Of a DNA stretch of 64,000 nt, positions 1 through 8,712 are shown piece after piece. Source of the stretch: Ferruginibacter sp. (GTDB lineage Bacteria > Bacteroidota > Bacteroidia > Chitinophagales > Chitinophagaceae); assembly GCA_014379625.1 (NCBI GenBank), contig JACMLJ010000087.1:1-64000 (forward strand), given 5' to 3'. Numbering within the stretch: position 1 is the stretch's first letter; each line of letters begins with the position of its first letter. The translations under genes were made by a program, and so were the position numbers. The notes under the pieces were generated by a model, which was given only the letters and a program-made list of their open reading frames with translations, was not told the DNA's origin and made no database searches.

Positions 1-1508
1 ATAATGCGAACGATCTGTTCATCGCTGAACCCTAAAAACTTGGCATCTCTCAATAATTCATCCGGCAGGGTTTTCAGATCGTGCTTCGCGATCTGTTTTT
101 CACAATCACAAATTTTTTGAATCTGGTAAATAAACCAGCGATCGATGCCGGTACTTTCACAAATGCGTTTTATACTAGCCCCAGCCATCAGCGCGTCCTT
201 GATCCGGAATATCCTATCCCACTTGGGGATTTTAATATAATCAATCAATTCATCCGTATGCATCAAACTTTTTCCATAATAACCCAGGCCAACCGCCTCG
301 TTCTCCAAACTCTGACAGGCTTTTTGCACCGCCTCGGCAAAGCTTCTGCCAATAGCCATTACCTCCCCAACACTTTTCATCTGGAAACCCAGCGTATCAT
401 TGGCGCCTTTGAATTTGTCAAAATTCCAGCGAGGTATTTTTACGATCACATAATCCAATGCAGGCTCAAAATAGGCCGAAGTGGATTGGGTGATCTGGTT
501 TTTTAACTCGTCGAGGTTAAAGCCCAATGCAAGTTTGGCGGCTATTTTAGCAATAGGATAACCCGTAGCCTTACTCGCCAAAGCTGAGGAGCGGCTTACC
601 CTGGGGTTGATCTCCACTACAATCAATTCTTCGGTTTGCGGGTTGATGGCAAACTGCACATTACAGCCCCCGGCAAAATTCCCCAGGGCCCGCATCATGC
701 GGATAGCGGTATTGCGCATTTCCTGGTAGGCGGTGTCGCTCAGGGTCATCGTGGGTGCCACTGTAATGCTATCCCCGGTGTGCACACCCATGGGATCAAA
801 GTTCTCTACCCCGCAAATGATCACCACGTTATCATTCAGATCCCTCAATAATTCCAGTTCAAATTCTTTCCAGCCCAATACCGCCTTTTCTACCAATACT
901 TCGTGGATAGGTGAGGCGGTTAAACCATTATTCAATGCTTCATCCAATTCTTCTTTTTTAAATACAATGCCCCCGCCACTTCCGCCGAGGGTAAAAGATG
1001 GACGGATAACCAACGGAAATCCAATTTCCTGTGCAAATTCCTTCCCTTCCAAAAATGAGTTGGCTGTCCTGGCCGGGCAAACTGATATGCCCATTTCAAT
1101 CATCCAGTTACGGAATTTTTCCCTGTCTTCTGCCTTGTCGATCGCTTTAATGTCAACACCAATAAGTTTTACACCGTATTTTTCCCATACACCCAGTTCG
1201 TCCGCTTCCTTACAAAGATTGAGGGCGGTTTGCCCACCCATCGTTGGCAATACTGCATCTATATCATTTTCTTCAAGAATTTGTTCGATGCTTTCCACTG
1301 TTAATGGCAACAGGTAAACCCTGTCGGCCATCATAGGGTCTGTCATTATTGTTGCAGGGTTGCTGTTAATCAAAATAACTTTTACACCTTCTTCGCGTAT
1401 GCTCCTCGCTGCCTGGGTACCCGAATAATCAAATTCACAGGCTTGTCCAATAATAATGGGTCCCGAACCTATAATTAATACTGATTTTATTGAATTGTCT
1501 TTTGGCAT
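1..1508 (-). CDS. carB: Carbamoyl-phosphate synthase large subunit, 3' end truncated by window
   Basis: Large subunit of carbamoyl-phosphate synthetase, which makes carbamoyl phosphate from bicarbonate, glutamine-derived ammonia and two ATP for pyrimidine and arginine synthesis. I translated the minus strand from the ATG at 1508; about 502 of the usual ~1,070 residues are present. The start MPKDNSIKSVLIIGSGPI with GQACEFDYSGTQA is the pre-ATP-grasp nucleotide fold. The first ATP-grasp domain follows, with PSFTLGGSGGG and VEINPRVSRSSALASKATG. The visible C-terminal part (FRIKDALMAG...) enters the oligomerization domain. The reading frame is intact to base 1. A TAnnTTTG element lies 27 bases upstream of the start. 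The allosteric half is outside the window. Confidence 0.97.
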   Translation of the reverse strand, partial: MPKDNSIKSVLIIGSGPIIIGQACEFDYSGTQAARSIREEGVKVILINSNPATIMTDPMMADRVYLLPLTVESIEQILEENDIDAVLPTMGGQTALNLCKEADELGVWEKYGVKLIGVDIKAIDKAEDREKFRNWMIEMGISVCPARTANSFLEGKEFAQEIGFPLVIRPSFTLGGSGGGIVFKKEELDEALNNGLTASPIHEVLVEKAVLGWKEFELELLRDLNDNVVIICGVENFDPMGVHTGDSITVAPTMTLSDTAYQEMRNTAIRMMRALGNFAGGCNVQFAINPQTEELIVVEINPRVSRSSALASKATGYPIAKIAAKLALGFNLDELKNQITQSTSAYFEPALDYVIVKIPRWNFDKFKGANDTLGFQMKSVGEVMAIGRSFAEAVQKACQSLENEAVGLGYYGKSLMHTDELIDYIKIPKWDRIFRIKDALMAGASIKRICESTGIDRWFIYQIQKICDCEKQIAKHDLKTLPDELLRDAKFLGFSDEQIVRI

Positions 1509-1535
1509 AATGTAATGTGTTTCTTTTATGGCGTG

Positions 1536-1543
1536 CAAAAGTA
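1536..1543 (-). promoter_or_regulatory. TAnnTTTG -7 element for carB
   Basis: The minus strand reads TACTTTTG, matching the Bacteroidota housekeeping -7 consensus TAnnTTTG, 27 bases before the carB ATG. No convincing -33 TTTG was found. Confidence 0.45.
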
Positions 1544-1709
1544 TTGAAAAAAGAGCAGCTTTAAGTAGCTGGCGATTTTATCCTTCGGGATAGATTAATC
1601 CGTATGAATGTTCAATGGAGAAAGGGAAAATAGTTCACAACAGGCCATCCACCATTCGGATAAACTATCATTTTAGTTTTAACATAACAACAGTGAAATT
1701 TATATCAAT

Positions 1710-1717
1710 TAAATTTG
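1710..1717 (+). promoter_or_regulatory. TAnnTTTG -7 element for the M23 peptidase
   Basis: TAAATTTG lies 19 bases upstream of the ATG at 1737 and matches the Bacteroidota -7 consensus. The region is AT-rich, so a chance match is possible. Confidence 0.4.
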
Positions 1718-1736
1718 CTTTTTTTCAATTCATAAG

Positions 1737-3467
1737 ATGATGGTAAGAATTAATGCTGTGTTGGTACTTGCGTTATTATTAAACACAATTTCGTTTGCCC
1801 AGGTATTTCCCGCCAAAAATTACCCACGTGAATATTTTACCTGGCCGGTTGACGCAAAAAAGGCGTTGGTAGCCAATTTTGGGGAACTACGGCCCAATCA
1901 TTATCATATGGGACTCGACTGCAGAACCGATCAACTGGAAAACAAGCGGGTATTGGCTGCAGCGGATGGTTATATTGCCAAAGTTAAAATTGAACCGATT
2001 GGTTTTGGAAGGTGTATTTACATCAATCATCCCAATGGCTTAACAACACTTTATGCTCACCTGAATAATTTTAATCCGGCACTGGAGCAATACATCACCG
2101 AAAAGCAATACAAATTGCAAAGCTGGAAAGTTTTTTTAGATATTCCGGCCGGACTATTCCCTGTAAAAAAAGGTGAATTCTTTGCTTACAGTGGCAACAC
2201 GGGCGGTTCACAGGGGCCGCATGTTCATTTTGAGATAAGGGATACTAAAACAGATAAGGTATTAAATCCACTCTTATTTGGATTTCCGATAGCAGACAAT
2301 ACCGCACCGGATATATTGCGTTTAGCCGTTTACGACAGGGGCATTAGTAGCTTCGAACAAATCCCCAAATTTTATCCGCTCAAAAAAGTAAACGGGTCTT
2401 ACACTACCGGTTCCCAGTTGATATTAACCCAAACCGATAAAGTGAGCTTTGCTATCACCGCCTACGACAGGTACACCGGTTCAACCAATAAAAATGGAAT
2501 ATACCAGGCAGTCTTATACGATAATGAGCAACCGGTTAGCGGCTTTCAGTTAGACAGCATTGGCTATGATGAAACAAGGTATTTGAATGCGCACATCGAT
2601 TACAAACTACGCAATAGTGGCGGATCTTATGTACAACACCTCAGCCGTCTCGCCGGCTACCCGCAGGGTGTGTATAAAGATATAAGTGGTGATGGGGTCA
2701 TTACTATTGAAGATGATAGCGTGCACCAAATAAAAATAGAAGTGAAAGATGCCGAAGGAAATACATCCCGTTTACATTTTGGCGTACAGCGCCTTTTGGC
2801 AAAGCAGCCCCGGCCCCCGGTTAACCCTATTGCGATTTATCAGCCAGGGGAATTTCACCCGGGATTTATTAACGTGTATGAAAATAGCAACATCAGTTTT
2901 TACCTGCCCGAAAATGCTTTGTATGATTCTATCCGGTTTAAATATAGTGAAATAATCCCTTTGCAGGGATACCCCATTTACCGATTGCACAATGGCAATA
3001 TCCCGGTGCATTGCATGTTTCCTGTTAAAATAAAAGCTGAGAACAGGGCCCATCCTGATAAAATGGTGATGCATCGTTTTTGGAGTGATAAAAATGATTA
3101 TGCGAAAGCCTTCCCGGTAGCCATGGGTAATGAAAAGGGTTGGTACCAGGCTAGTTTCAGGGCTTTTGGTAATTTTCAACTATTGGAAGATACAACCCCG
3201 CCATCGATCACACCCATTGGAATAAGAGATGGTATGAATGCAGGTAAACTAAACCGGATTGCATTTGTAATTAAGGATAACACAAAAGAATTGCAAAACT
3301 TTACCGCTTTCCTGGATGGCAAATGGCTCCGCTTTACCAATGATAAAGGCAGTGCATTTATTTATAAGTTTGATGAGTATTGCCCGCCGGGAGAACATGA
3401 GCTAAAAATCAGTGTGGAAGACTGTGTGGGAAACAGGGCGGAGCGGATTTATCATTTTACAAGGTGA
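1737..3467 (+). CDS. Secreted M23 family (LytM-type) metallopeptidase
   Basis: Likely zinc endopeptidase acting on peptidoglycan cross-bridges in the periplasm or at the surface. A signal peptide (hydrophobic residues 6-21, ending SFAQ) precedes an M23 domain at about 35-190. The metal-binding pattern is complete: H57-M-G-L-D61 and H162-V-H164, plus YAH near 106-108. The remaining ~380 residues have no catalytic motif I recognise and look like tandem beta-sandwich or Ig-like segments, including one EF-hand-like stretch (DISGDGVITIEDD). At 576 residues it is longer than minimal LytM enzymes, as is common in Bacteroidota. Two adjacent ATGs make the start ambiguous by one codon. It stands alone. 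Because the domain is complete, it is probably an active enzyme rather than an EnvC-like activator. Confidence 0.88.
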   Translation: MMVRINAVLVLALLLNTISFAQVFPAKNYPREYFTWPVDAKKALVANFGELRPNHYHMGLDCRTDQLENKRVLAAADGYIAKVKIEPIGFGRCIYINHPNGLTTLYAHLNNFNPALEQYITEKQYKLQSWKVFLDIPAGLFPVKKGEFFAYSGNTGGSQGPHVHFEIRDTKTDKVLNPLLFGFPIADNTAPDILRLAVYDRGISSFEQIPKFYPLKKVNGSYTTGSQLILTQTDKVSFAITAYDRYTGSTNKNGIYQAVLYDNEQPVSGFQLDSIGYDETRYLNAHIDYKLRNSGGSYVQHLSRLAGYPQGVYKDISGDGVITIEDDSVHQIKIEVKDAEGNTSRLHFGVQRLLAKQPRPPVNPIAIYQPGEFHPGFINVYENSNISFYLPENALYDSIRFKYSEIIPLQGYPIYRLHNGNIPVHCMFPVKIKAENRAHPDKMVMHRFWSDKNDYAKAFPVAMGNEKGWYQASFRAFGNFQLLEDTTPPSITPIGIRDGMNAGKLNRIAFVIKDNTKELQNFTAFLDGKWLRFTNDKGSAFIYKFDEYCPPGEHELKISVEDCVGNRAERIYHFTR

Positions 3468-3469
3468 AG

Positions 3470-3561
3470 GTGAATGGGTAATCGTGAACGGGCAATGGTC
3501 AATGCGCAAAACCGCCGTCTGCTGCTAGCCCGGGCCAGAACTAATATCATTTACCATTCAC
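3470..3561 (+). repeat. Degenerate 7-bp repeat spacer with inverted ends
   Basis: Directly after the preceding stop codon come five phased heptamers (GTGAATG, GGTAATC, GTGAACG, GGCAATG, GTCAATG; 3470-3504). A GC-rich core follows, then the opposite orientation (CATTTAC, CATTCAC). GTGAATGG at 3470-3477 is perfectly complementary to CCATTCAC at 3554-3561. No ORF is apparent. Confidence 0.6.
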
Positions 3562-3603
3562 TATAAAGCCGCCATTTAACTAATAACATAACAGTAAAAT
3601 ACA

Positions 3604-4077
3604 ATGACCACATTAACAGAAGGCCGGAAAGCACCGGTGTTTAAAGGAACAGATCAAAACGGGAAACCGGTTTCTTTATCGGGTTTTAAAGGCCAAAAGA
3701 TTGTATTGTTTTTTTACCCGGAGGATGATACACCCACCTGTACTGTACAGGCCTGCAACCTGAGAGATAATTTTGGGCTGTTGAAGCAGCATGGGTTTAC
3801 AGTGCTGGGGGTAAGTCCGGATGAAGTGAAAAAGCACAAAAAGTTTGAAGCAAAGTATGCGCTTCCTTTTACATTAATAGCCGATCCTGATCATAGCATC
3901 ATTGATAAATATGGCGTATGGGGTGAAAAGCAACTGTATGGCCGAACCTATATGGGCCTGCACCGCACTACTTTTTTAATTGATGAAAAAGGGATTATCA
4001 GAAAAATATTTTTGAAGCCAAAGAGCAAACTGCATGCTGAGGAAATTATAAAAGCCTGGGGTCAAATTGAAGAATAA
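3604..4077 (+). CDS. bcp: Thioredoxin-dependent thiol peroxidase (Bcp/PrxQ peroxiredoxin)
   Basis: Reduces hydrogen peroxide and organic hydroperoxides in the cytoplasm, recycled by thioredoxin. At 157 residues it has the usual family length. The peroxidatic motif is TPTCTVQAC: C46 is the peroxidatic cysteine and C51 sits five residues on, as in the PrxQ/Bcp subgroup that forms an intramolecular disulfide. The FFYPEDDTP lead-in and a conserved arginine (LHRTTFLID, near 122) complete the active-site framework. There is no signal peptide. The stop codon lies inside the next ORF (11-base overlap), suggesting translational coupling to the HELCH protein. Confidence 0.95.
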   Translation: MTTLTEGRKAPVFKGTDQNGKPVSLSGFKGQKIVLFFYPEDDTPTCTVQACNLRDNFGLLKQHGFTVLGVSPDEVKKHKKFEAKYALPFTLIADPDHSIIDKYGVWGEKQLYGRTYMGLHRTTFLIDEKGIIRKIFLKPKSKLHAEEIIKAWGQIEE

Positions 4078-4390
4078 AAATATTAGTATTAAAGAAAATT
4101 CCGCATTTGCCAGGATAGCAGCAAAAAAAATGCGAAGCAGTTCCATTGCCATGGTTTTGGGCAATACTATTCACCTGTACAATATTTCCTTAGAAGATTT
4201 TTTGCAGGACGAAAGATTAGTAAAGCATGAGTTATGCCATGTGCGCCAATATCAGCAGCATGGTTTTATTGGTTTTTTAACCAGGTATCTTTGGGAATGT
4301 TATCGCAAGGGATATTATGCTAATAAGTTTGAAGTGGAAGCCAGGGAAACGGAGGAACTAGATACTGATTGTAAGAATTGCTTTTTTTAA
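4067..4390 (+). CDS. Small HExxH zinc-metallopeptidase-like protein (DUF4157-like)
   Basis: A 107-residue protein with a zinc-binding HExxH signature, H54-E-L-C-H58 in VKHELCHVRQYQQHG, followed by a helix rich in aromatic and basic residues and an acidic FEVEARETEE segment that could supply a third ligand. The pattern resembles the DUF4157/eCIS-core metallopeptidase-like family, here as a stand-alone cytosolic protein. The reading frame overlaps bcp by 11 bases and starts at a TTG (4067). The first in-frame ATG (4130) would remove 21 residues that look conserved in style (NSAFARIAAKKM), so I prefer the TTG. Substrate and activity are unknown. The family assignment rests on the motif only. Confidence 0.72.
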   Translation: MKNKNISIKENSAFARIAAKKMRSSSIAMVLGNTIHLYNISLEDFLQDERLVKHELCHVRQYQQHGFIGFLTRYLWECYRKGYYANKFEVEARETEELDTDCKNCFF

Positions 4391-4589
4391 TGAACATAAA
4401 TATCCACCATGGCAGGCATCCGAGTCATCATACAGGCTGGTGATCAAATGAATGCTTCCGACCTGCACAACACTTTTATGCAATTCGTTACAAATGCCTG
4501 TAGCCAATTTCAATTGGGGCCGGGGATATTTTTTCGGGCATTTTAATAACTAAATCACGACAAAAAAATCAGCCATTAAAAATTCAAAC

Positions 4590-5333
4590 TTATTGTATCA
4601 CCCATTCCACTTCCCCAAATTCAAAACTTCTTTCAATTTTGTCTGATGTTTGCAATTGTCCCCGTGGAGAAACACCCCTGATCACTGTTTCAAAAATCAT
4701 ATTATCTTTTTTTAACCTGACAGGCTCATGGATTTTATATAAATGTTGGTTGTATTCGCCCAGGATGATTTCATATGATTTTGTTAAAAATTCACTTGTT
4801 CTTTTGAGGATTAAACCCTGCAATTCTTTTGCCAGCTCAACAGGATCAAAATTTTTTCCGGTGATCTGCATCAGTGAAACAGGGTTTATCAATTCCTTAT
4901 CAAACAGGGTTTGGTTAATATTTACCCCAATCCCTGCCACGGCCCATTTCCAGTTAAGCCCACTAAATTTATTCTCAATTAATATACCTCCTGCCTTTCT
5001 GTCACGCCAGTAAATATCGTTGGGCCATTTTATGCTGGTTTCATCTCCTGCATACCTGCTAAAAAGATCAAATAAGGCAAGGGCAATGGTTGTTGAAAGC
5101 TGGAATGGATGGGTGATATTCAGCAGTTTTGGGTTCAATACCACACTCAGGGCAATATTTTGTCCTTCGCCGGTTAACCATGCCTTTCCACGCTGTCCTT
5201 TACCCTGGGTTTGATGGTTAGAAAACCAGGCATTGCCATGTTTCGCCATTCCTGCATGAACTTTTGCCATGGCATAGTTGTTGGTGCTGTCTACCTGCTT
5301 TAAAATTACAAAGGATGGACCCGTATGCGGCAT
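4590..5333 (-). CDS. birA: Biotin--[acetyl-CoA-carboxylase] ligase, class I
   Basis: Attaches biotin to the biotin carboxyl carrier protein through biotinoyl-AMP. The 247 residues hold the catalytic domain with the biotin/ATP loop GKGQRGKAW (44-52), KWPND (102-106) and KAGGILIE (113-120), then a short C-terminal SH3-like domain. There is no N-terminal helix-turn-helix, so it should be a monofunctional enzyme without the repressor role of the E. coli type. It is divergent from rsfS with about 145 bases between starts. Confidence 0.95.
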   Translation of the reverse strand: MPHTGPSFVILKQVDSTNNYAMAKVHAGMAKHGNAWFSNHQTQGKGQRGKAWLTGEGQNIALSVVLNPKLLNITHPFQLSTTIALALFDLFSRYAGDETSIKWPNDIYWRDRKAGGILIENKFSGLNWKWAVAGIGVNINQTLFDKELINPVSLMQITGKNFDPVELAKELQGLILKRTSEFLTKSYEIILGEYNQHLYKIHEPVRLKKDNMIFETVIRGVSPRGQLQTSDKIERSFEFGEVEWVIQ

Positions 5334-5358
5334 AATGCAACGATTGGTAAAGAAATAG

Positions 5359-5366
5359 TACTTTTG
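5359..5366 (+). promoter_or_regulatory. TAnnTTTG -7 element upstream of rsfS-ftsH
   Basis: TACTTTTG matches the Bacteroidota -7 consensus in the birA/rsfS divergent gap, 112 bases before the proposed rsfS start. It would give a leader of about 105 bases. Confidence 0.35.
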
Positions 5367-5478
5367 ATCATTAATGCAAGCTACATGCTGTTAACCAAAA
5401 AACAAAAGTTAATAGAATGTAACGGCATCAACCAACCATGGAAAACCCATGATAAAGTTAATTTAAACAGCATATAAT

Positions 5479-5883
5479 TTGAACAACCTTACATTGTTAG
5501 CGAATCGTAAAAAAAGTACCATTAAAAAGCTAACCAAAAACAGTAAAATTTTCAAGGCAATCATCCATGCCATACAGGAAAAAAAGGGCGAAAATATCGT
5601 TAGTCTTGATCTCCGTAAGATACCTGAAGCCGTAGCCGATTTTTTTATCATTTGTGAAGCAAGTAATAATACACAATTAAAGGCAATTGCAGACTTTGTA
5701 GAAGAAGATGTAAAATTGAAATGTGCAGAAGCGGCCTACAAGCATGAGGGCCGCCAGGCTCAGCAATGGATTTTAATTGACTATGTAAATGTAGTAGTAC
5801 ATATTATGATGCCCGATCCCAGGAAATTTTACCAGCTCGAAGAAATGTGGAGCGATGCACCACTTTCCGAGCATAAAGATTAA
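5479..5883 (+). CDS. rsfS: Ribosome silencing factor RsfS
   Basis: RsfS binds ribosomal protein uL14 and blocks subunit joining during starvation. The 134-residue frame contains the DUF143 core: KGENIVSLDLRKIPEAVADFFIIC, KAIADFVEEDVK, HEGRQAQQWILIDYVNVVVHIM and the terminal FYQLEEMWSDA. No ATG precedes the conserved region. The longest frame begins at TTG 5479, a second TTG lies at 5494, and typical homologues would start near residue 16 (IKKLTKNSK), so the exact start is uncertain. It is followed at 59 bases by ftsH in the same direction, a usual Bacteroidota pairing. Confidence 0.92.
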   Translation: MNNLTLLANRKKSTIKKLTKNSKIFKAIIHAIQEKKGENIVSLDLRKIPEAVADFFIICEASNNTQLKAIADFVEEDVKLKCAEAAYKHEGRQAQQWILIDYVNVVVHIMMPDPRKFYQLEEMWSDAPLSEHKD

Positions 5884-5942
5884 ATCAAAAAACTATCATT
5901 AACGGGTAGCTAAATATAAATAAATATTGTAAGCAAGCATTT

Positions 5943-8021
5943 ATGGCAGAAGATAAGAAATCAGAAACTAACAGGAAACCTACTCCTAATAATACTCCTC
6001 CAACAGGTGATGATCAATCGAAAAACAAAAACCGGTTTAATATTTATTGGGTATACGGGCTTGTGTTTGCGGCTATTGTAGGCTATAATCTTTTTCGGAA
6101 TGCTTCCAGTACCGGCGTAGAAACCGACCAGCTCAAATTTACCGAAATGGTAAAGCAGCAAGATGTTCAAAAAATCCTTACTATCCGCAACAAAAAAATT
6201 GTGCGGGTCTTTTTAAAAAAAGACAGTCTCGATAAAAAGCAATCTTATTACAGGGGAATATTTGATAAACAGTATGAAAATGCAATTAAAATGCCCCCGC
6301 CCCAGTTGTATTTTAGTATTGCAGATGATAAAACCTTTGATGCTTACCTTTCCAATTTTTACAATAAGAACCCATCCATAACCCAAGTGCCGCAGTTTTA
6401 TACAGAAGAGGGTGAATTGTTTGCACAGATCATTACTACCCTGTTACCTATTTTACTAATTGGTTTATTGTTCGTAATGATGATGCGTAAAGTTGGCGGG
6501 CCGGGAGGAGGCAGCGGAGGACCAGGAGGTATTTTCAATATTGGTAAATCAAAAGCAACACTCTTTGACAAAGCTTCGAGGGTAAACATAAATTTTGGGG
6601 ATGTAGCCGGCCTGGATGAAGCCAAGGTAGAAGTAATGGAGATTGTTGATTTTTTGAAAAACCCTAAAAAATATACCGCACTTGGAGGCAAGATTCCAAA
6701 AGGCGCTTTATTAATCGGCCCCCCTGGTACCGGTAAAACCCTGCTGGCTAAAGCTGTAGCGGGTGAGGCGCAGGTTCCGTTCTTCAGCCTGAGTGGTAGC
6801 GATTTTGTGGAAATGTTTGTTGGCGTGGGTGCCAGCCGTGTGCGGGACCTTTTTAAACAGGCCAGGGAAAAAGCACCCTGTATAATTTTTATAGATGAAA
6901 TTGATGCCATCGGAAGGGCCAGGGGCAAAAATATGATGATGAGCAATGATGAAAGAGAAAATACACTGAACCAGTTGCTGGTTGAAATGGATGGTTTTGG
7001 GACCGATCTGGGAATCATAATTTTGGCAGCTACCAACAGGCCCGATGTTTTGGATACCGCTTTATTGCGCCCCGGTAGATTTGACAGGCAGATTTCTATT
7101 GACCGTCCCGATTTAGTAGGACGAGAAGCCATCTTTAAAGTACATTTGGAACCGATAAAAATTTCTACCACATTAGATATTTTAAAACTGGCCGAACAGA
7201 CACCCGGATTTGCCGGCGCCGATATTGCCAATGTGTGTAACGAAGCGGCTTTGATTGCTGCAAGGAAAGGAAAGGATGCGGTTGATATGAGCGATTTCCA
7301 GGATGCTATCGACAGAGTGATTGGCGGACTTGAAAAAAAGAACAAGATCATTTCGCGTGAAGAAAAAGAGATCATAGCCTACCACGAAGCAGGCCATGCC
7401 ATCTGTGGCTGGTACCTGGAACATGCATACCCTTTATTAAAAGTAACCGTAGTGCCCAGGGGTACAGCGGCATTGGGTTATGCCCAATACACGCCAAAGG
7501 AACAGTACTTGTATAATACAGATCAGTTGATGGACCAGATTTGTATGACCCTTGGTGGCAGGGCGAGTGAAGATATATTCTTCGGAAAAATAAGTACCGG
7601 TGCAAGTAACGACCTGCAACAAATTACAAAGATTGCATACAGCATGATCACCGTGTATGGCATGAACGAAAAAGTGGGCAATATCAGCTATTACGATCCT
7701 AACCAGGAAAACGTATTTACAAAACCTTTCAGTGAGGAAACCGGTAAAATGATCGATGAAGAGGTAAGAAAATTAATTGATACCGCCTATATCAGGACCA
7801 AACAATTGCTTACCGAAAAGAAAGGGGATGTGGAATTGCTGGCTAAAGAATTGTTGAAGAAAGAAGTATTGTTTAAAAGTGATGTGGAAACTTTAATAGG
7901 TAAAAGACCTTATGAAGAGAAAAAAGCACTTGACATTGATACCCCATCGCCGGAAAAAGCCGTAGCCGAAGAACCCGGTAATTCTTTACCGGAGGAGTTG
8001 GTAAATCCGCCCAAAATTTAA
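5943..8021 (+). CDS. ftsH: ATP-dependent zinc metalloprotease FtsH
   Basis: Membrane-anchored AAA+ protease that extracts and degrades membrane and short-lived cytosolic proteins. Order: a Pro/Asn/Lys-rich cytosolic tail (1-32), TM1 (about 34-50), a periplasmic segment, TM2 (about 161-181), a Gly-rich linker (GGPGGGSGGPGG), then the AAA module with Walker A GPPGTGKT (259-266), Walker B IIFIDE (314-319) and the second region of homology around TNRPDVLDTALLRPGRFDR. The M41 protease zinc site is HEAGH (481-485). At 692 residues it is slightly longer than E. coli FtsH because of both tails. It lies 7 bases upstream of the LUD gene, so the two are probably cotranscribed. Confidence 0.98.
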   Translation: MAEDKKSETNRKPTPNNTPPTGDDQSKNKNRFNIYWVYGLVFAAIVGYNLFRNASSTGVETDQLKFTEMVKQQDVQKILTIRNKKIVRVFLKKDSLDKKQSYYRGIFDKQYENAIKMPPPQLYFSIADDKTFDAYLSNFYNKNPSITQVPQFYTEEGELFAQIITTLLPILLIGLLFVMMMRKVGGPGGGSGGPGGIFNIGKSKATLFDKASRVNINFGDVAGLDEAKVEVMEIVDFLKNPKKYTALGGKIPKGALLIGPPGTGKTLLAKAVAGEAQVPFFSLSGSDFVEMFVGVGASRVRDLFKQAREKAPCIIFIDEIDAIGRARGKNMMMSNDERENTLNQLLVEMDGFGTDLGIIILAATNRPDVLDTALLRPGRFDRQISIDRPDLVGREAIFKVHLEPIKISTTLDILKLAEQTPGFAGADIANVCNEAALIAARKGKDAVDMSDFQDAIDRVIGGLEKKNKIISREEKEIIAYHEAGHAICGWYLEHAYPLLKVTVVPRGTAALGYAQYTPKEQYLYNTDQLMDQICMTLGGRASEDIFFGKISTGASNDLQQITKIAYSMITVYGMNEKVGNISYYDPNQENVFTKPFSEETGKMIDEEVRKLIDTAYIRTKQLLTEKKGDVELLAKELLKKEVLFKSDVETLIGKRPYEEKKALDIDTPSPEKAVAEEPGNSLPEELVNPPKI

Positions 8022-8028
8022 ACCTGCT

Positions 8029-8652
8029 ATGGCTATATCTGCGGCAAAAGAAAACATATTAAAAAGAATAAGGCAGGCACTGAGTAATCCGGTGCCTTTG
8101 CCTTTTCCGTTAAGTGAGGGTGCTGCTCCTGTTTTTCAGCCGGCAGGAGATGATTTGGATATAATATTCGCAGAAGAATTTACCAAGCTACAGGGGAAGT
8201 TTGCTTTTTGTATGGATGAAACTGATCTTCAGTTGCAGGTAAAAAAATTAATTGCTGAAAAAGAATGGTCCAAAATTTATTGCAGCGAAGACAAGTGGAA
8301 CGGGCAATTCAGCAATACCATCCATCTTCCCGGCTGCGATGCATCCGTTACGGGTTGCGAATGGCTGGTGGCGCGAACAGGCACGATTGTAATGAGTGCG
8401 GCTCAGCAAAGCGGGCGAACGGCTAGTGTTTATGCGCCCGTTCATATCTGCATCGCCTATACGAATCAATTGGTGTACGATAATAAAGATGCTCTACGGG
8501 CATTAAAGGAAAGGTACCCTGGCAATATGCCATCTTTAGTAACCTTTGCCAGCGGCCCCAGCCGTACAGCAGATATCGAGAAGACATTGGTGACCGGCGT
8601 GCACGGCCCTAAAGAAGTGTATTTGTTTTTGGTTGATGCTCCGGCAAGCTGA
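8029..8652 (+). CDS. LUD domain protein (LutC/YkgG-like)
   Basis: A 207-residue cytosolic protein of the LUD (lactate utilization) domain family, to which LutC belongs. Supporting features are the N-terminal KENILKRIRQAL helix, the central CEWLVARTGTIVMSAAQQSGR segment and the C-terminal TFASGPSRTADIEKTLVTGVHGPKE signature, typical of LutC-like proteins. No lutA or lutB partners are nearby. Instead it follows ftsH by 7 bases, so its role here may differ from lactate oxidation. The domain call is solid and the physiological function is not. Confidence 0.85.
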   Translation: MAISAAKENILKRIRQALSNPVPLPFPLSEGAAPVFQPAGDDLDIIFAEEFTKLQGKFAFCMDETDLQLQVKKLIAEKEWSKIYCSEDKWNGQFSNTIHLPGCDASVTGCEWLVARTGTIVMSAAQQSGRTASVYAPVHICIAYTNQLVYDNKDALRALKERYPGNMPSLVTFASGPSRTADIEKTLVTGVHGPKEVYLFLVDAPAS

Positions 8653-8712
8653 CAGTACCGTCCATTGAATCAAAAGAACAGATTCAATATCTTTTTGATA
8701 ACAATATAAATA

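Noticed and set aside
733..1317. A 194-codon plus-strand frame inside carB
   Set aside because: Antisense to a conserved carB region and low in recognizable features.
4409..4504. A 31-codon plus-strand ORF after the HELCH gene
   Set aside because: Too short and without context; the opposite strand also has a short open frame, so chance is likely.
6398..7375. A 325-codon minus-strand open frame inside ftsH
   Set aside because: It is antisense to the strongly conserved AAA and protease coding region and has no family features.
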